DNA from: Acinetobacter sp. ANC 4648
GTDB lineage: Bacteria; Pseudomonadota; Gammaproteobacteria; Pseudomonadales; Moraxellaceae
DNA length: 64,000 nt
Reading direction: 5' to 3'
Assembly: GCF_002135345.1 (NCBI RefSeq)
Contig: NZ_NEGI01000007.1
Coordinates: 62,001-126,000 of the forward strand
The notes below the pieces were generated by a model. It did not search any database, had not been told where the DNA came from, and saw nothing but the letters and a program-made list of their open reading frames with translations. Made by a program: the position numbers and the translations under genes. The stretch's first letter is position 1. The number at the start of each line of letters is the position of its first letter. This document shows positions 47,960-58,125 of the stretch, one piece after another.

Positions 47960-48292
47960 TTATTTTGGTGCAGTTGGTGAAGTTTCACCCGAATTTTGTT
48001 GGGGTGGCACCGTCGTTTGCGGTGCGGTTTGAACTGTTTTCAAGCCATAAGCATCGCTTGTTTGTTTTTTCGCAAAAACAGCTAAACTTAAACTTGTTAC
48101 AAAAAACAATGCAGTAAGAATTGCGGTTAAGCGCGTCAAAAAGTTCGCAGAACCAGACGCACCAAATACTGTCGCTGCACCACCACCGCCAAATGAAGCA
48201 CCTGCATCTGCACCTTTACCGTGTTGTACAAGAATCAACACAATCATTAATACGGCTAAAATGATATGCACTACCAGCACAAATGTCTGCAT
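47960..48292 (-). CDS. secG: Protein translocase subunit SecG
   Basis: A 110-residue inner-membrane protein with two hydrophobic helices (about residues 3-22 and 53-72) separated by the conserved [22 protein letters not shown] loop (residues about 26-47). The ATG at 48292 has a GAGGAG site; a longer frame to 48355 overlaps tpiA. The tail is Pro/Thr-rich. It assists SecYE in protein export. It lies 13 nt after tpiA. Confidence 0.95.
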   Translation of the reverse strand: MQTFVLVVHIILAVLMIVLILVQHGKGADAGASFGGGGAATVFGASGSANFLTRLTAILTALFFVTSLSLAVFAKKQTSDAYGLKTVQTAPQTTVPPQQNSGETSPTAPK

Positions 48293-48305
48293 GCTGAACT
48301 CCTCA

Positions 48306-49091
48306 TTATTGTGTTTTTGCGAATGCCTGAGCAATTTGATAAAAAGACTCGGCATTTAATGATGCACCGCCAACCAGCGCACCATTAATATCTGGACAAG
48401 CCGCCAACTCTACTGCATTTTCAGGCTTAACACTACCACCATATAAAATTGCAATATTTTTACCTTGATCTGTAATTTGGCTTAAACCTTCACGAATTTT
48501 AGCATGCATGGTCTGCGCATCTTCTGGAGATGCAGTTTTTCCTGTACCAATCGCCCAAATAGGCTCATAGGCAATAACAATTTTTTGCCACTGTTCCGCT
48601 TGAACCACAGTAGCGATATCGCAAATTTGCTGTAATACCACTTGCTCTGCTTGACCACTTTCACGTTGTTCTAAACTTTCACCAACACAATAAATTACAG
48701 TCAGTCCTGCACTTAATGCATGTTGTACTTTTTGTTTGACAATTTCAGCCGTATCCGCAAAAATTTCACGACGCTCTGAATGTCCAACTAAAACAAATTG
48801 AATACCACTATCCTTTAATAGCTCGGCACTTACTTCTCCCGTATAAGCACCTAAACCTGCAATACGAGAAACGTCTTGAGCAACCGTTTTAATCGGGGTA
48901 TCACATAATTGAGCTCGAACATTCAATAATGCGATGGATACTGGCGCAACACCGATATGACAGCTTTGTGCTGAAATTTGCTCTTGAGTAAAATATTGTT
49001 TTAAATCTTGAATAAGTTGCTGTGCGTTAGCTTGCAATGGGTTCATTTTCCAATTGCCGACAACCCAAGGAATAATAGTCGAACCCGACAT
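48306..49091 (-). CDS. tpiA: Triosephosphate isomerase
   Basis: A 261-residue TIM-barrel enzyme. Catalytic residues are visible: Lys in VGNWKMN, His in VGHSERR, Glu in [11 protein letters not shown], and the phosphate loop [10 protein letters not shown]. The start at 49091 (MSGSTIIPW) is preferred over an upstream start at 49121. First gene of the tpiA-secG-tRNA block. Confidence 0.97.
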   Translation of the reverse strand: MSGSTIIPWVVGNWKMNPLQANAQQLIQDLKQYFTQEQISAQSCHIGVAPVSIALLNVRAQLCDTPIKTVAQDVSRIAGLGAYTGEVSAELLKDSGIQFVLVGHSERREIFADTAEIVKQKVQHALSAGLTVIYCVGESLEQRESGQAEQVVLQQICDIATVVQAEQWQKIVIAYEPIWAIGTGKTASPEDAQTMHAKIREGLSQITDQGKNIAILYGGSVKPENAVELAACPDINGALVGGASLNAESFYQIAQAFAKTQ

Positions 49092-49358
49092 ACATCTAAC
49101 CCTATTATCGAAAATGAGCACATTCTACACGGATTTTTTTCAGAATAAGAATATTTTCATAGGCTAATTATTGTTATTACTAAATAAGAATAAAAAAATA
49201 AACGCTGAACATTTCATAGTTCAGCTACAGAATTATAATTAGTGCATACTATTTATCGATTATCTTTTGATATCAGTACTTTTAAATATAGATATTTTTA
49301 ACGATCACCGTATAATTTTAACATTCCAATTATAAAATGAATTTAAGGTGTATTGGGG

Positions 49359-51071
49359 ATGTCTACACAGCAAGTTTCGCCTAAATTTTCTGGTTACATT
49401 CGTCGTCTCGTAGATGATGGCGTTGTTTCTGTGCCACAGATGCAAATTGCGATAGATAGTTCGAAAAAGAATAAAGTCAATCTGGTCGCATACTTAATAG
49501 AACATCTAAAAGTATCACCATTGCTGATCGCAGAAATGATATCACTTGAATTTGGTGAACCTTTTTTTGATCTCAATGCTTTTGACCCACATCTATTCCC
49601 TCAAGATTTAGTCGACAATAATCTCTTTAATAAACACCATGTCCTGCCATTGGTGCATCGTGGCAATGTACTTTATATTGCCATCAGTGATCCAACCAAT
49701 ATTGAAGCGCTTGATGCTATTCGTTTTAATAGCAACCTCAATATTGAACCAGTTATTGTTGAACATGATAAATTAATCAAATATTTAGAAAAATATTTTA
49801 CTCAAGAAACTAATTTTGATTTTGGTGGTGATGATTTCGATGTTGATCTCATCCAGACAGACGACACCGCTACAGACTCAGACCCTGAGGAAAAAGCGGA
49901 AGAAGAAGCTCCAATTGTTAAATATATTAATAAATTACTAATTGATGCGATCCGAATGGGCGCCTCTGACTTACACTTTGAACCTTACGAAAAAACCTAT
50001 CGTGTTCGTTATCGTGTCGATGGTGTTTTACGACACATTACCAACCCCCCTTTGCAACTTGCAACCCGTTTGGCATCTCGCCTCAAAGTCATGTCACAAA
50101 TGGATATTTCTGAAAAACGTATCCCTCAAGATGGTCGTATTAAGCTCAAACTTTCTAAAAATAAAGCTATTGATTTTCGTGTCAACGCCTTACCGACATT
50201 ATTTGGCGAAAAGCTGGTACTGCGTATTCTAGATCCATCAAGTGCAATGCTCGGGATTGATGCACTCGGCTATGAAGAACATCAAAAAGCATTATTTATG
50301 GATGCTTTAGATAAGCCACAAGGGATGCTTCTCATCACTGGACCAACAGGTTCTGGTAAAACAGTTTCGCTATATACTGGTCTTAATATTTTAAATACTG
50401 AAAGCTCAAATATTTCCACAGCTGAAGATCCAGTCGAAATTAATTTAGAAGGTATTAATCAGGTCAACGTCAATCCAAAAGTTGGGTTAAGTTTTTCCGT
50501 TGCTTTAAAATCCTTCTTAAGACAAGATCCTGACATTATTATGGTCGGAGAGATTCGAGATTTAGAAACTGCTGAAATCGCGATTAAAGCCGCACAAACG
50601 GGTCATATGGTAATGTCGACACTGCACACTAACAGTGCACCAGAGACATTAACCCGTTTAAGAAATATGGGTGTCCCATCTTTCAATATTGCTACCTCTG
50701 TAAATCTAGTGATTGCACAACGCTTAGCACGTCGCTTATGTAGCCATTGTAAGGTACCTGTCGAAATCCCTAAACAAAGTTTGTTAGAAATGGGTTTTAC
50801 ACAAGAAGATTTATCAAGTCCTGAGTTTCAAATTTATCAACCGATCGGTTGTAATGAATGTAGAGAAGGCTATAAAGGGCGTGTCGGTATTTATGAAGTC
50901 ATGAAAGTGACGCCAGAAATTTCAAAAATTATTATGGAAGATGGCAATGCTTTAGAAATTGCAGCGGCATCGGAAAGATTGGGGTTTAATAATTTAAGAC
51001 GTTCTGGATTAATCAAAGTCATTAACGGTTTAACTTCTTTACAAGAAATAAACCGTGTGACCAGCGAATAA
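49359..51071 (+). CDS. pilB: Type IV pilus assembly ATPase PilB
   Basis: A 570-residue hexameric ATPase that powers pilus extension. The N-terminal MshEN/T2SSE_N domain is followed by the ATPase core with Walker A GPTGSGKTV, the Asp box (EDPVEI), Walker B (DIIMVGEIRD) and the His box (STLHTNSA). A four-Cys zinc site follows (CSHC ... GCNEC). The ATG at 49359 is preceded by AAGGTG. It heads the pilB-pilC-pilD-coaE cluster. Confidence 0.97.
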   Translation: MSTQQVSPKFSGYIRRLVDDGVVSVPQMQIAIDSSKKNKVNLVAYLIEHLKVSPLLIAEMISLEFGEPFFDLNAFDPHLFPQDLVDNNLFNKHHVLPLVHRGNVLYIAISDPTNIEALDAIRFNSNLNIEPVIVEHDKLIKYLEKYFTQETNFDFGGDDFDVDLIQTDDTATDSDPEEKAEEEAPIVKYINKLLIDAIRMGASDLHFEPYEKTYRVRYRVDGVLRHITNPPLQLATRLASRLKVMSQMDISEKRIPQDGRIKLKLSKNKAIDFRVNALPTLFGEKLVLRILDPSSAMLGIDALGYEEHQKALFMDALDKPQGMLLITGPTGSGKTVSLYTGLNILNTESSNISTAEDPVEINLEGINQVNVNPKVGLSFSVALKSFLRQDPDIIMVGEIRDLETAEIAIKAAQTGHMVMSTLHTNSAPETLTRLRNMGVPSFNIATSVNLVIAQRLARRLCSHCKVPVEIPKQSLLEMGFTQEDLSSPEFQIYQPIGCNECREGYKGRVGIYEVMKVTPEISKIIMEDGNALEIAAASERLGFNNLRRSGLIKVINGLTSLQEINRVTSE

Positions 51072-51099
51072 AGAATAATCAATATTTAAGGAATACATT

Positions 51100-52326
51100 A
51101 TGGCAGTCAAAAAAGCTCAAATGATGCCAACATTTGCTTATGATGGGGTTGATCGTAAAGGGGTCAAAATTAAAGGAGAACTACCTGCACGTAATATGGC
51201 ATTGGCCAAAGTTACGCTTAGAAAGCAAGGGGTTAACATTAAAACCATTCGAGAAAAGCGTAAAAATATTCTCGAAGGTTTAATGAAAAAAAAGGTCACA
51301 ACTTTAGATATCACTATTTTCACCCGACAACTTGCAACCATGATGAAAGCAGGTGTACCTTTAGTACAAGGCTTTGAAATCGTTGCGGAAGGCTTAGAAA
51401 ATCCTTCTATGCGTGAAGTGGTTTTGGGAATTAAAAGTGAAGTTGAGGGCGGAAATACTTTTGCAGGTGCGCTCAAAAAATACCCCCAGTATTTTGATAA
51501 CTTATTCTGCTCTTTGGTCGAGTCTGGTGAGCAATCTGGTGCACTTGAAACCATGTTAGATCGAGTGGCAATTTATAAAGAAAAAAGTGAACTTTTAAAG
51601 CAAAAAATCAAAAAGGCCATGAAATATCCGATGTCAGTGATCGTAGTAGCACTGATTGTCACCATTATTTTGATGGTAAAAGTCGTGCCTGTATTCCAAG
51701 GCTTATTTAGTTCCTTTGGCGCAGACCTTCCTGCTTTCACTCAGATGGTAGTCAATATGTCAGACTGGATGCAGAACTACTGGTTCATCTTAATTCTCGT
51801 AATTGGTGCAATTATTGCTTCATTCCTTGAAGCTAAAAAACGTAGTAAAAAGTTCCGTGATTTACTCGATAAAGCTGCACTTAAAGCCCCTATTTTTGGT
51901 GATTTAGTCTACAAAGCAATTATTGCCCGTTATAGCCGTACTTTAGCCACTACCTTTGCGGCGGGTGTACCACTAATTGATGCTTTAGAGTCAACTGCAG
52001 GTGCAACCAATAATTGCGTCTATGAAGCAGCCGTGCTTAAGATCCGTGATGATGTTTCTACGGGGCAACAATTACAGTTTGCGATGCGAATGACCAATAA
52101 ATTTCCTTCAATGGCGATCCAAATGGTGGCTATTGGAGAAGAATCTGGAGCACTTGACTCAATGCTCGATAAAGTAGCAACCCATTTTGAAAATGAAGTT
52201 GATAATGCGGTCGATGGTCTAACCTCAATGATGGAGCCTTTAATTATGGCAGTACTTGGTGTTCTAGTTGGTGGTCTCGTGATTGCGATGTACCTTCCAA
52301 TCTTCCAAATGGGTTCAGTTGTCTAA
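51100..52326 (+). CDS. pilC: Type IV pilus inner-membrane platform protein PilC
   Basis: A 408-residue GspF-type protein with two T2SSF repeats (ITIFTRQLATMMKAGVPLVQG and IARYSRTLATTFAAGVPLIDA) and three membrane helices. It connects the PilB motor to pilin at the base of the pilus. It follows pilB by 28 nt and overlaps pilD by one base. Confidence 0.97.
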   Translation: MAVKKAQMMPTFAYDGVDRKGVKIKGELPARNMALAKVTLRKQGVNIKTIREKRKNILEGLMKKKVTTLDITIFTRQLATMMKAGVPLVQGFEIVAEGLENPSMREVVLGIKSEVEGGNTFAGALKKYPQYFDNLFCSLVESGEQSGALETMLDRVAIYKEKSELLKQKIKKAMKYPMSVIVVALIVTIILMVKVVPVFQGLFSSFGADLPAFTQMVVNMSDWMQNYWFILILVIGAIIASFLEAKKRSKKFRDLLDKAALKAPIFGDLVYKAIIARYSRTLATTFAAGVPLIDALESTAGATNNCVYEAAVLKIRDDVSTGQQLQFAMRMTNKFPSMAIQMVAIGEESGALDSMLDKVATHFENEVDNAVDGLTSMMEPLIMAVLGVLVGGLVIAMYLPIFQMGSVV

Positions 52327-53186
52327 TGCAAGAACTGATTTATTACTTTACTCAAACACCAACAGCCCTTTTTTTCGCTGTTGGTGTATTGAGCTTATGT
52401 ATTGGTAGTTTTTTAAATGTCGTCATTTTTAGAACACCCAAAATCATGGAAAAAGAATGGCATCAAGAATGGCAAATGCTTTTGCATCCTGAACAAGCAA
52501 TCATTGATACAGATAAACTGAGCCTAAGCCAACCTGCTTCCACCTGTCCAAAATGCAATACCAAAATTCACTGGTATCAGAATATTCCAGTCATTAGCTG
52601 GCTTGTACTTAAAGGCAAATGTGGTACTTGCCAAAATCCGATTAGTTTTCGTTATCCATGTGTAGAAATTCTCACCATGCTCTGCTCTTTAGTGATTGTG
52701 GCTATATTTGGCCCTACCCTACAGATGCTATTTGGACTGATACTCACATGGACACTGATTGCTTTAACCTTCATTGATTTTGATACACAATTGTTACCCG
52801 ATCGCTTCACCCTTACGCTTGCTGCTTTAGGTTTAGCTGTCAACAGCATCGGTCTATATACCACACCAGTATCAGCAATTTGGGGCTATATCATTGGTTT
52901 TCTATGCCTTTGGATTGTGTACTACCTATTTAAGGTGATTACGGGTAAAGAAGGTATGGGTTATGGTGATTTTAAATTATTAGCAGCACTCGGTGCTTGG
53001 ATGGGCCCGTTAATGTTGCCCCTCATCGTGCTACTTTCCTCACTCGTTGGTGCAATCGTTGGGATTATTCTGCTTAAAATCCGTAAAGAGAATCAACCTT
53101 TTGCATTTGGCCCTTATATTGCCATTGCTGGTTGGATTGCCTTTTTATGGGGTGAGCAAATTATGAAAGTATATTTAGGCGGTTAA
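52326..53186 (+). CDS. pilD: Prepilin peptidase / N-methyltransferase PilD
   Basis: A 286-residue polytopic aspartyl protease that cleaves prepilins (and T2SS pseudopilins) after Gly and methylates the new Phe. Two CxxC pairs (CPKC, CGTC) mark the zinc-binding cytosolic domain; catalytic Asp residues lie in FIDFDTQLLPD and GMGYGDFKLL. TAATG overlap with pilC indicates coupling. It should process every pilin in this window. Confidence 0.96.
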   Translation: MQELIYYFTQTPTALFFAVGVLSLCIGSFLNVVIFRTPKIMEKEWHQEWQMLLHPEQAIIDTDKLSLSQPASTCPKCNTKIHWYQNIPVISWLVLKGKCGTCQNPISFRYPCVEILTMLCSLVIVAIFGPTLQMLFGLILTWTLIALTFIDFDTQLLPDRFTLTLAALGLAVNSIGLYTTPVSAIWGYIIGFLCLWIVYYLFKVITGKEGMGYGDFKLLAALGAWMGPLMLPLIVLLSSLVGAIVGIILLKIRKENQPFAFGPYIAIAGWIAFLWGEQIMKVYLGG

Positions 53187-53198
53187 TAGGATTTAAAT

Positions 53199-53801
53199 AT
53201 GACGTTTATCTTGGGCTTAACAGGTGGAATTGGCAGTGGTAAATCTGCTGCAAGTCAATGGTTTGAAACCCAAGGTATTCAAGTCATTGATGCCGATATT
53301 GTCGCAAGAGAAATTGTTGAAAAAGGACAGCCTGCTCTAGTCCAAATCCAAAAAAATTTCGGTGACTGGGTCTTGCTTGAAAATGGTGAACTTAACCGTC
53401 GAGCGTTACGTGACTATATCTTCAAAGAAGCAGATGCACGACAGCAATTGGAACAAATCACCCATCCTGCGATTCGAACTTTGATTATCCAACAGTTACA
53501 GGCAGCAACCAGCCCCTATGTAATCTTGGTTTCACCTTTGTTATTTGAAACCAATCAACATCAACTCACACAACGCACCTTACTAATTGATGCAACTGAA
53601 GATGTGCAAATCCAAAGAGCCTCTGCACGAGATGGTCAAAATATCGAGCAAATCAGTAAAATTATGACAGCACAAATGCCACGGCAGCAAAAAAAGGTAC
53701 TAGCAGATGATATCGTATTGAATGATGGGCATTTAGAACATTTGTATGCTCAGCTTAAGCCCCTTCATTTACAATATTTAGCGCAAAGTGAGTTAGGCTG
53801 A
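53199..53801 (+). CDS. coaE: Dephospho-CoA kinase
   Basis: A 200-residue P-loop kinase for the last step of CoA synthesis, with GLTGGIGSGKSAA, DADIVAREIV and the VSPLLFET and DATEDVQI segments. It follows pilD by 12 nt, an arrangement conserved in many gammaproteobacteria. Confidence 0.95.
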   Translation: MTFILGLTGGIGSGKSAASQWFETQGIQVIDADIVAREIVEKGQPALVQIQKNFGDWVLLENGELNRRALRDYIFKEADARQQLEQITHPAIRTLIIQQLQAATSPYVILVSPLLFETNQHQLTQRTLLIDATEDVQIQRASARDGQNIEQISKIMTAQMPRQQKKVLADDIVLNDGHLEHLYAQLKPLHLQYLAQSELG

Positions 53802-53817
53802 AACTTACTCTAAGAGG

Positions 53818-54747
53818 TTATTTATTCTTATTGATTAGATTTTTTTGATCTAAAGCAAGCTTAAGACTATCTTGACGCCCCAGCCAACGCCATGGTTGCA
53901 ATGCCCCTATCGCCATACCAACCAAGCCACAAATAATAGCAAAACTTAGTGGTTCACCTAATAATGGCACAGCGATTATTGCAGCAATAAAAGGGGCTAA
54001 GGTCACAACACTACCAGCTTGAAATGCTCCGAGCCGTTTTATCGCCTCAACATAAGTGAGTGTTGCAATAATCACCACAAAAATTCCATGAAAAATGGTT
54101 TGCATAACAATATGCTGCAATGATGCTTGATCTAAATGCTTAGGCAGAAATAATAAATAAATTGGTACATAAACTATTGCAGACCAAATCGCTACACCTG
54201 CCATCGAATGCCATGCTGAGAGTTTCCATTGTTTCAATAAGACCGTAAAAATCCCCCACCACATTGCACTGATCAAAAATAATAAATCACCAAAACCAAA
54301 AGCAACACCAGTTTCCTCATACATCAATAGACTCATGACTGAAATCGCACCGAGCATAATGATGAGACTTATCCAAGTATGTTTATCAAAAGACTGTTTA
54401 AAAAGAAAATACGCTGCTAATGCAGTACATAAGGGAATACAGCCATTTAAAAAAATAGCAGCATGTGCAGCAGGCACATAATGAAAAGCACTATAGGATG
54501 TTAAACAATATGCAACACCACCAATCATGGCCAATATAAATGGCTCTTTTTTTAACAAAAATGCAGTATCTTTTTTATAGATTAAAATTGGCATTAAAAT
54601 ACAAAATGCCAAAGCAAAACGTAAAGCCGCAATATCCCATGCACTAATATGCCAAATGGCATTGAGTCTTGCAGTAATTGTGAATCCCCCCCAAATACAC
54701 ATGGTAATTGCTACATAAATATAGCCTTGAGTACGAGAGGTCATCAT
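53818..54747 (-). CDS. EamA-family DMT transporter
   Basis: A 309-residue protein with ten hydrophobic segments in two EamA repeats (WGGFTITARLNA and GAFQAGSVVTLAPFIAAI). It is distinct from the RhtA-like pair earlier in the window. Substrate unknown. It converges on coaE with 16 nt between stops and lies downstream of rlmB on the same strand, separated by a long perfect hairpin. Confidence 0.78.
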   Translation of the reverse strand: MMTSRTQGYIYVAITMCIWGGFTITARLNAIWHISAWDIAALRFALAFCILMPILIYKKDTAFLLKKEPFILAMIGGVAYCLTSYSAFHYVPAAHAAIFLNGCIPLCTALAAYFLFKQSFDKHTWISLIIMLGAISVMSLLMYEETGVAFGFGDLLFLISAMWWGIFTVLLKQWKLSAWHSMAGVAIWSAIVYVPIYLLFLPKHLDQASLQHIVMQTIFHGIFVVIIATLTYVEAIKRLGAFQAGSVVTLAPFIAAIIAVPLLGEPLSFAIICGLVGMAIGALQPWRWLGRQDSLKLALDQKNLINKNK

Positions 54748-54801
54748 GATCTTTCTCAGGTCGGATTAAAATTGAGGAGAAGCTTTTGGCACATCACTAA
54801 G

Positions 54802-54836
54802 TGACTCGATTGATTTTTAAAAAATCAATCGAGTCA
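54802..54836. repeat. Perfect 16-bp inverted repeat after rlmB
   Basis: TGACTCGATTGATTTT (54802-54817) and its exact complement (54821-54836) with a 3-nt loop, 16 nt beyond the rlmB stop. No U-run follows on either strand, so it differs from the intrinsic terminators elsewhere in the window. Confidence 0.75.
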
Positions 54837-54851
54837 AATAACATAAAATAA

Positions 54852-55598
54852 TTAAGCTTGGCGTTGACGGCAAGCTTCGTATAAAGCCATACCTGTTGCG
54901 ACACTTACATTTAAGCTTTGTAAATTTCCTGCCATTGGGATGTACACAGTCTGATCACATTTAGACTGTGTAATTGGACGCAGACCAGTATCTTCTGCAC
55001 CCATCACAATTGCGATTGGCCCAGTGAAGTCGCATTTATGTAAAGGCAAAGCATTATCATCAAGCATAGTTCCAATAACACGCACATTAAAATCATCTTG
55101 GATTTGACCCAATGTTCGTGCCAAATTCGTTACTTGAATGAATTTCACTTTTTCAGCACCACCAGCTGCCACTTTACGTGCAGTCGGGGTCAAGCTTGCA
55201 GCACGATCACGAGGTACAATCACCGCATCAACACCCATCGCTGCTGCCGTACGAACACATGCACCTAAATTATGCGGATCAGTCACATGGTCAAGTATCA
55301 ATAGAAATGCATTTGGTGTTGCAGTTAATAAGTCATCTAAATCTTTTTCATTTAAAATAGGATGTGGACGAACTGCCGCAACCACGCCTTGATGGAAAGG
55401 TAAACCTGCTAGTTTTTCTAAACTATCACGACTCGCCTGCTGTACACTAATTCCAAAAGGTTCAGCCAACTGCAAAACTTTTTGCAAGCGTTGATCATCA
55501 CGACCTTTCAAAGTGAACAAAGTCAGTACGCGTTCAGGTTCAAGCTCCAATAATGACTCCACAGAATGAACGCCATAATAATATTCGGGTTTAGCCAT
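54852..55598 (-). CDS. rlmB: 23S rRNA (guanosine(2251)-2'-O)-methyltransferase
   Basis: A 248-residue SPOUT (TrmH-type) enzyme. The N-terminal substrate domain (YYYGVHSVESLLE) precedes the knot with DHVTDPHNLGACVRTAAA, IVMGAEDTGL, and IPMAGNLQSLNVSVATGMALY (motif 3 at about residues 216-236). The ATG at 55598 has a GAGG site; an in-frame start four codons upstream is less likely. Modifies G2251 in the P-loop of 23S rRNA. Confidence 0.95.
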   Translation of the reverse strand: MAKPEYYYGVHSVESLLELEPERVLTLFTLKGRDDQRLQKVLQLAEPFGISVQQASRDSLEKLAGLPFHQGVVAAVRPHPILNEKDLDDLLTATPNAFLLILDHVTDPHNLGACVRTAAAMGVDAVIVPRDRAASLTPTARKVAAGGAEKVKFIQVTNLARTLGQIQDDFNVRVIGTMLDDNALPLHKCDFTGPIAIVMGAEDTGLRPITQSKCDQTVYIPMAGNLQSLNVSVATGMALYEACRQRQA

Positions 55599-55633
55599 GA
55601 ACGACCTCAATTTACGATTTCATAATAGAAAAG

Positions 55634-55665
55634 AAAAATCCTGCAAAGCTGACTTTACAGGATTT
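55634..55665 (-). terminator. Terminator of ppnP
   Basis: AAATCCTG / CAGGATTT with inner AAAG/CTTT pairing (one mismatch) and loop CTGA; T5 on the minus strand. Confidence 0.85.
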
Positions 55666-55735
55666 CATTAGTATTCTAGTTTAACCGATTTTGGTTAAAA
55701 TTTCTTGGCTAAAATACGGCGAATAGTTACAGCAA

Positions 55736-56059
55736 TTAGCCTTCTAAGTGGCATACATAATCTAAAATTTCATCAGTTTCGATTTTAAATTTACTGTGAC
55801 CTGGCACATAAAAAGACTGTCCAGCACGAAACAATTCATGCTCTTCACTATCTGCAATTTTCACGCGACATTCACCCGAAATAATCTCCATCCGTTCAGG
55901 CACATGCGTTTCAAATGTTAATGCTTGTTCAGTTGGAAGAATAACTCCTAATGTTTTTTTCGTCCCGTCTTCAAATTGAACGGTATGACTCACACACAAA
56001 CCACCAAAATAAACATTTGATTTTTTTACTACTGAAACATGATCAAATTGTGATGACAT
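55736..56059 (-). CDS. ppnP: Pyrimidine/purine nucleoside phosphorylase (DUF1255)
   Basis: A 107-residue cupin-like protein with the PpnP pattern F-x-x-V-x-V-x-K-x-A/[31 protein letters not shown], and FYVPGHSKF. Family members split diverse nucleosides with phosphate. GGAGAATACGC precedes the ATG. Transcribed away from recN. Confidence 0.9.
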   Translation of the reverse strand: MSSQFDHVSVVKKSNVYFGGLCVSHTVQFEDGTKKTLGVILPTEQALTFETHVPERMEIISGECRVKIADSEEHELFRAGQSFYVPGHSKFKIETDEILDYVCHLEG

Positions 56060-56415
56060 GCGTATTCTCCCAAATAATGCGCATTTATATAAATTATCAT
56101 GCTGACAGTTTAATTGTGCCCGATCAACTAATCAATCAATGTTTCATTTGGATCAATTTAAAGAGCTCTTGTTGTAAAAGTTTGCTTAAATATTGCAATG
56201 ATAAAGAGCTTCTCTTGCAAATTAAATTGAACCATCACTTGCACCTAGTTTTCTAATTTTGTTTATATAGATCATTTTTTGAGTAAGATTTTAATTTCTA
56301 TCTAAAATTTAAGTTAGAATTATAAAATCACTGGATATTCGAATATCAAGTGACTTGTGACTAAAACAAAACTTCACTATCTTATAACAACACTTTTCGC
56401 AGCTTGGATGCGTTT
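56060..56415. promoter_or_regulatory. Divergent region ppnP-recN with a 26-bp palindrome
   Basis: A 356-bp gap with no gene. At 56328-56353 lies a palindrome with arms TCACT-g-GATATTC and GAATATC-a-AGTGA (12 of 13 pairs). It abuts a likely recN promoter, TTGTGA (56355-56360), 17 bp, TATCTT (56378-56383). The position suggests an operator for a DNA-damage regulator; the regulator is not known from sequence. A separate AAGAGCTCTT palindrome is at 56161-56170. Confidence 0.65.
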
Positions 56416-58089
56416 ATGCTGACACACTTAAATCTGATCAATTTTGCTTTAGCAGATAATTTAGCCATTGATATTGAGCAAGGGTTCAACGTACTCACTG
56501 GGGAAACAGGTGCCGGAAAATCCTTATTACTGGATGCCTTATCTGCCTGTTTAGGGGAACGTACCGACACCAACTATGTTCGATATGGATCTGAAAAAGC
56601 AGATGTGACCGCTGTGTTTAGCTACCAAGAGCATAGTTCTGAAGCACTCTGGTTAAAAACTCATGAACTAGATGATGAATCGGGTGAAATTCATTTGCGT
56701 CGCGTTATTTTTGCCACAGGAAGAAGTAAAGCATGGATTAATGGCCGTCCCAGTAGCTTATCTGAATTAAAAGAAATTGGACGCCTTTTGGTTCAACTGT
56801 ATAGCCAACATAGTCAGCAACAATTATTAGAACCACCCTATCCTAAGCACTGGTTAGACCGTTATTATAATTTTTATCAACCAGCGCAAGATGTTCGTGA
56901 TGCCTATGCTACATGGCAAAAAAATATTCGCACTCATCAAGCAGCCATTGATGCACAAACCAATCGCTTGCAACGTATTGAAACATTAACATTACAGCTT
57001 GAAGAACTCGAAGATATTATTCAAATTGACTATAAAGAAACCGAACAAGAGTTTGATCGTCTTAGCCATCATGAACATATCATGCAAGACTGTAGCTACA
57101 GTCTAAATGTATTAGATGAATCTGAGCAAAACCTTGCTCAAGAAATCTCTTCAATTATTCGTCGCTTAGAACTCCATGCGGGACGGAGCGAACAACTTGC
57201 TGAAATTTATAACTCTTTAGTCAATGCACACAGTGAAATTGATGATGCAACAGCTAATTTACGACAATTTATTGATCGTCAAAGTTTTGATCCCGAACGA
57301 ATGGAAGAATTAAATACTCAATTAGAGGTATTCCATCGTCTAGCCCGAAAATATCGTATTCAACCAGAACAATTAAAAAATCAACATCTAGAGTGGCAAC
57401 AAGAATTTGAACAATTACATCAACTTGAGGATCCTGAAACCTTAGCCGAGCACGTTGAAATTGCATATCAACTCTTTATAGAAAAAGCCCAACACCTCGA
57501 TACGATTCGTCGTGAAGCAGCTATTCCTTTAGCCAAACAATTGACTGAACAAGTTAAAACACTTGCACTACCAGAAGCCTATTTTGAATTTAAATTTGAA
57601 CCTTTAGAGCAAGTTTCTGCTGAAGGTTTGAGTTTTATTCAGCTGTTATTTACAGCCAACAAAGGCATCCCCGCGCAACCACTAGCTCGTGTTGCATCGG
57701 GTGGAGAATTGTCACGTATTGCCTTAGTCATGCAAGTCATGAATGCAGAAAAAACTGAAGCTGAAGTTTTAGTTTTTGATGAGATTGATGTAGGAATTAG
57801 TGGTGGTACTGCTGAAATTGTCGGTCGATTACTCGCAGGTTTAGGTCAACACGTACAAATTATTTGTATTACCCATCAGGCTCAAGTAGCAGCTCAATCT
57901 GATCAACACTTATTGGTCAAAAAATTACAGACAGATCCAGCAAGCAGTACCATTTTGGTGTTAGAAGAAGATCAACGTATTTTAGAACTAGCACGTATGA
58001 CTGGTGGCGTTGAAATTAGTGAAACGACACTGCAACATGCCAAGCAATTACGTCAGTTAAAGTTTCAAGCCATCAAATTAAATGCATAA
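56416..58089 (+). CDS. recN: DNA repair protein RecN
   Basis: A 557-residue SMC-like ATPase in double-strand-break repair. The ATG at 56416 gives MLTHLNLINFALADNL, the usual start; an in-frame TTG four codons earlier lacks support. Walker A GETGAGKSLL, long coiled coils between about residues 150 and 390, signature SGGELSRIAL, Walker B LVFDEIDVGISGG and the late THQAQVA His loop are present. Monocistronic with its own palindrome-bearing promoter. Confidence 0.95.
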   Translation: MLTHLNLINFALADNLAIDIEQGFNVLTGETGAGKSLLLDALSACLGERTDTNYVRYGSEKADVTAVFSYQEHSSEALWLKTHELDDESGEIHLRRVIFATGRSKAWINGRPSSLSELKEIGRLLVQLYSQHSQQQLLEPPYPKHWLDRYYNFYQPAQDVRDAYATWQKNIRTHQAAIDAQTNRLQRIETLTLQLEELEDIIQIDYKETEQEFDRLSHHEHIMQDCSYSLNVLDESEQNLAQEISSIIRRLELHAGRSEQLAEIYNSLVNAHSEIDDATANLRQFIDRQSFDPERMEELNTQLEVFHRLARKYRIQPEQLKNQHLEWQQEFEQLHQLEDPETLAEHVEIAYQLFIEKAQHLDTIRREAAIPLAKQLTEQVKTLALPEAYFEFKFEPLEQVSAEGLSFIQLLFTANKGIPAQPLARVASGGELSRIALVMQVMNAEKTEAEVLVFDEIDVGISGGTAEIVGRLLAGLGQHVQIICITHQAQVAAQSDQHLLVKKLQTDPASSTILVLEEDQRILELARMTGGVEISETTLQHAKQLRQLKFQAIKLNA

Positions 58090-58095
58090 AATCCT

Positions 58096-58125
58096 AAGAT
58101 CAGCCGTCCAAACGACTGGTCTTTT
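58096..58125 (+). terminator. Terminator of recN
   Basis: AAGATCAGCCGT pairs with ACGACTGGTCTT (one mismatch, one wobble) around loop CCAA, followed by a T-run. Confidence 0.8.

Noticed and set aside
47809-48117. Plus-strand open frame across tRNA-Leu and secG
   Set aside because: It runs through a tRNA gene and antisense to secG; codon pattern and lack of a start signal argue against a gene.
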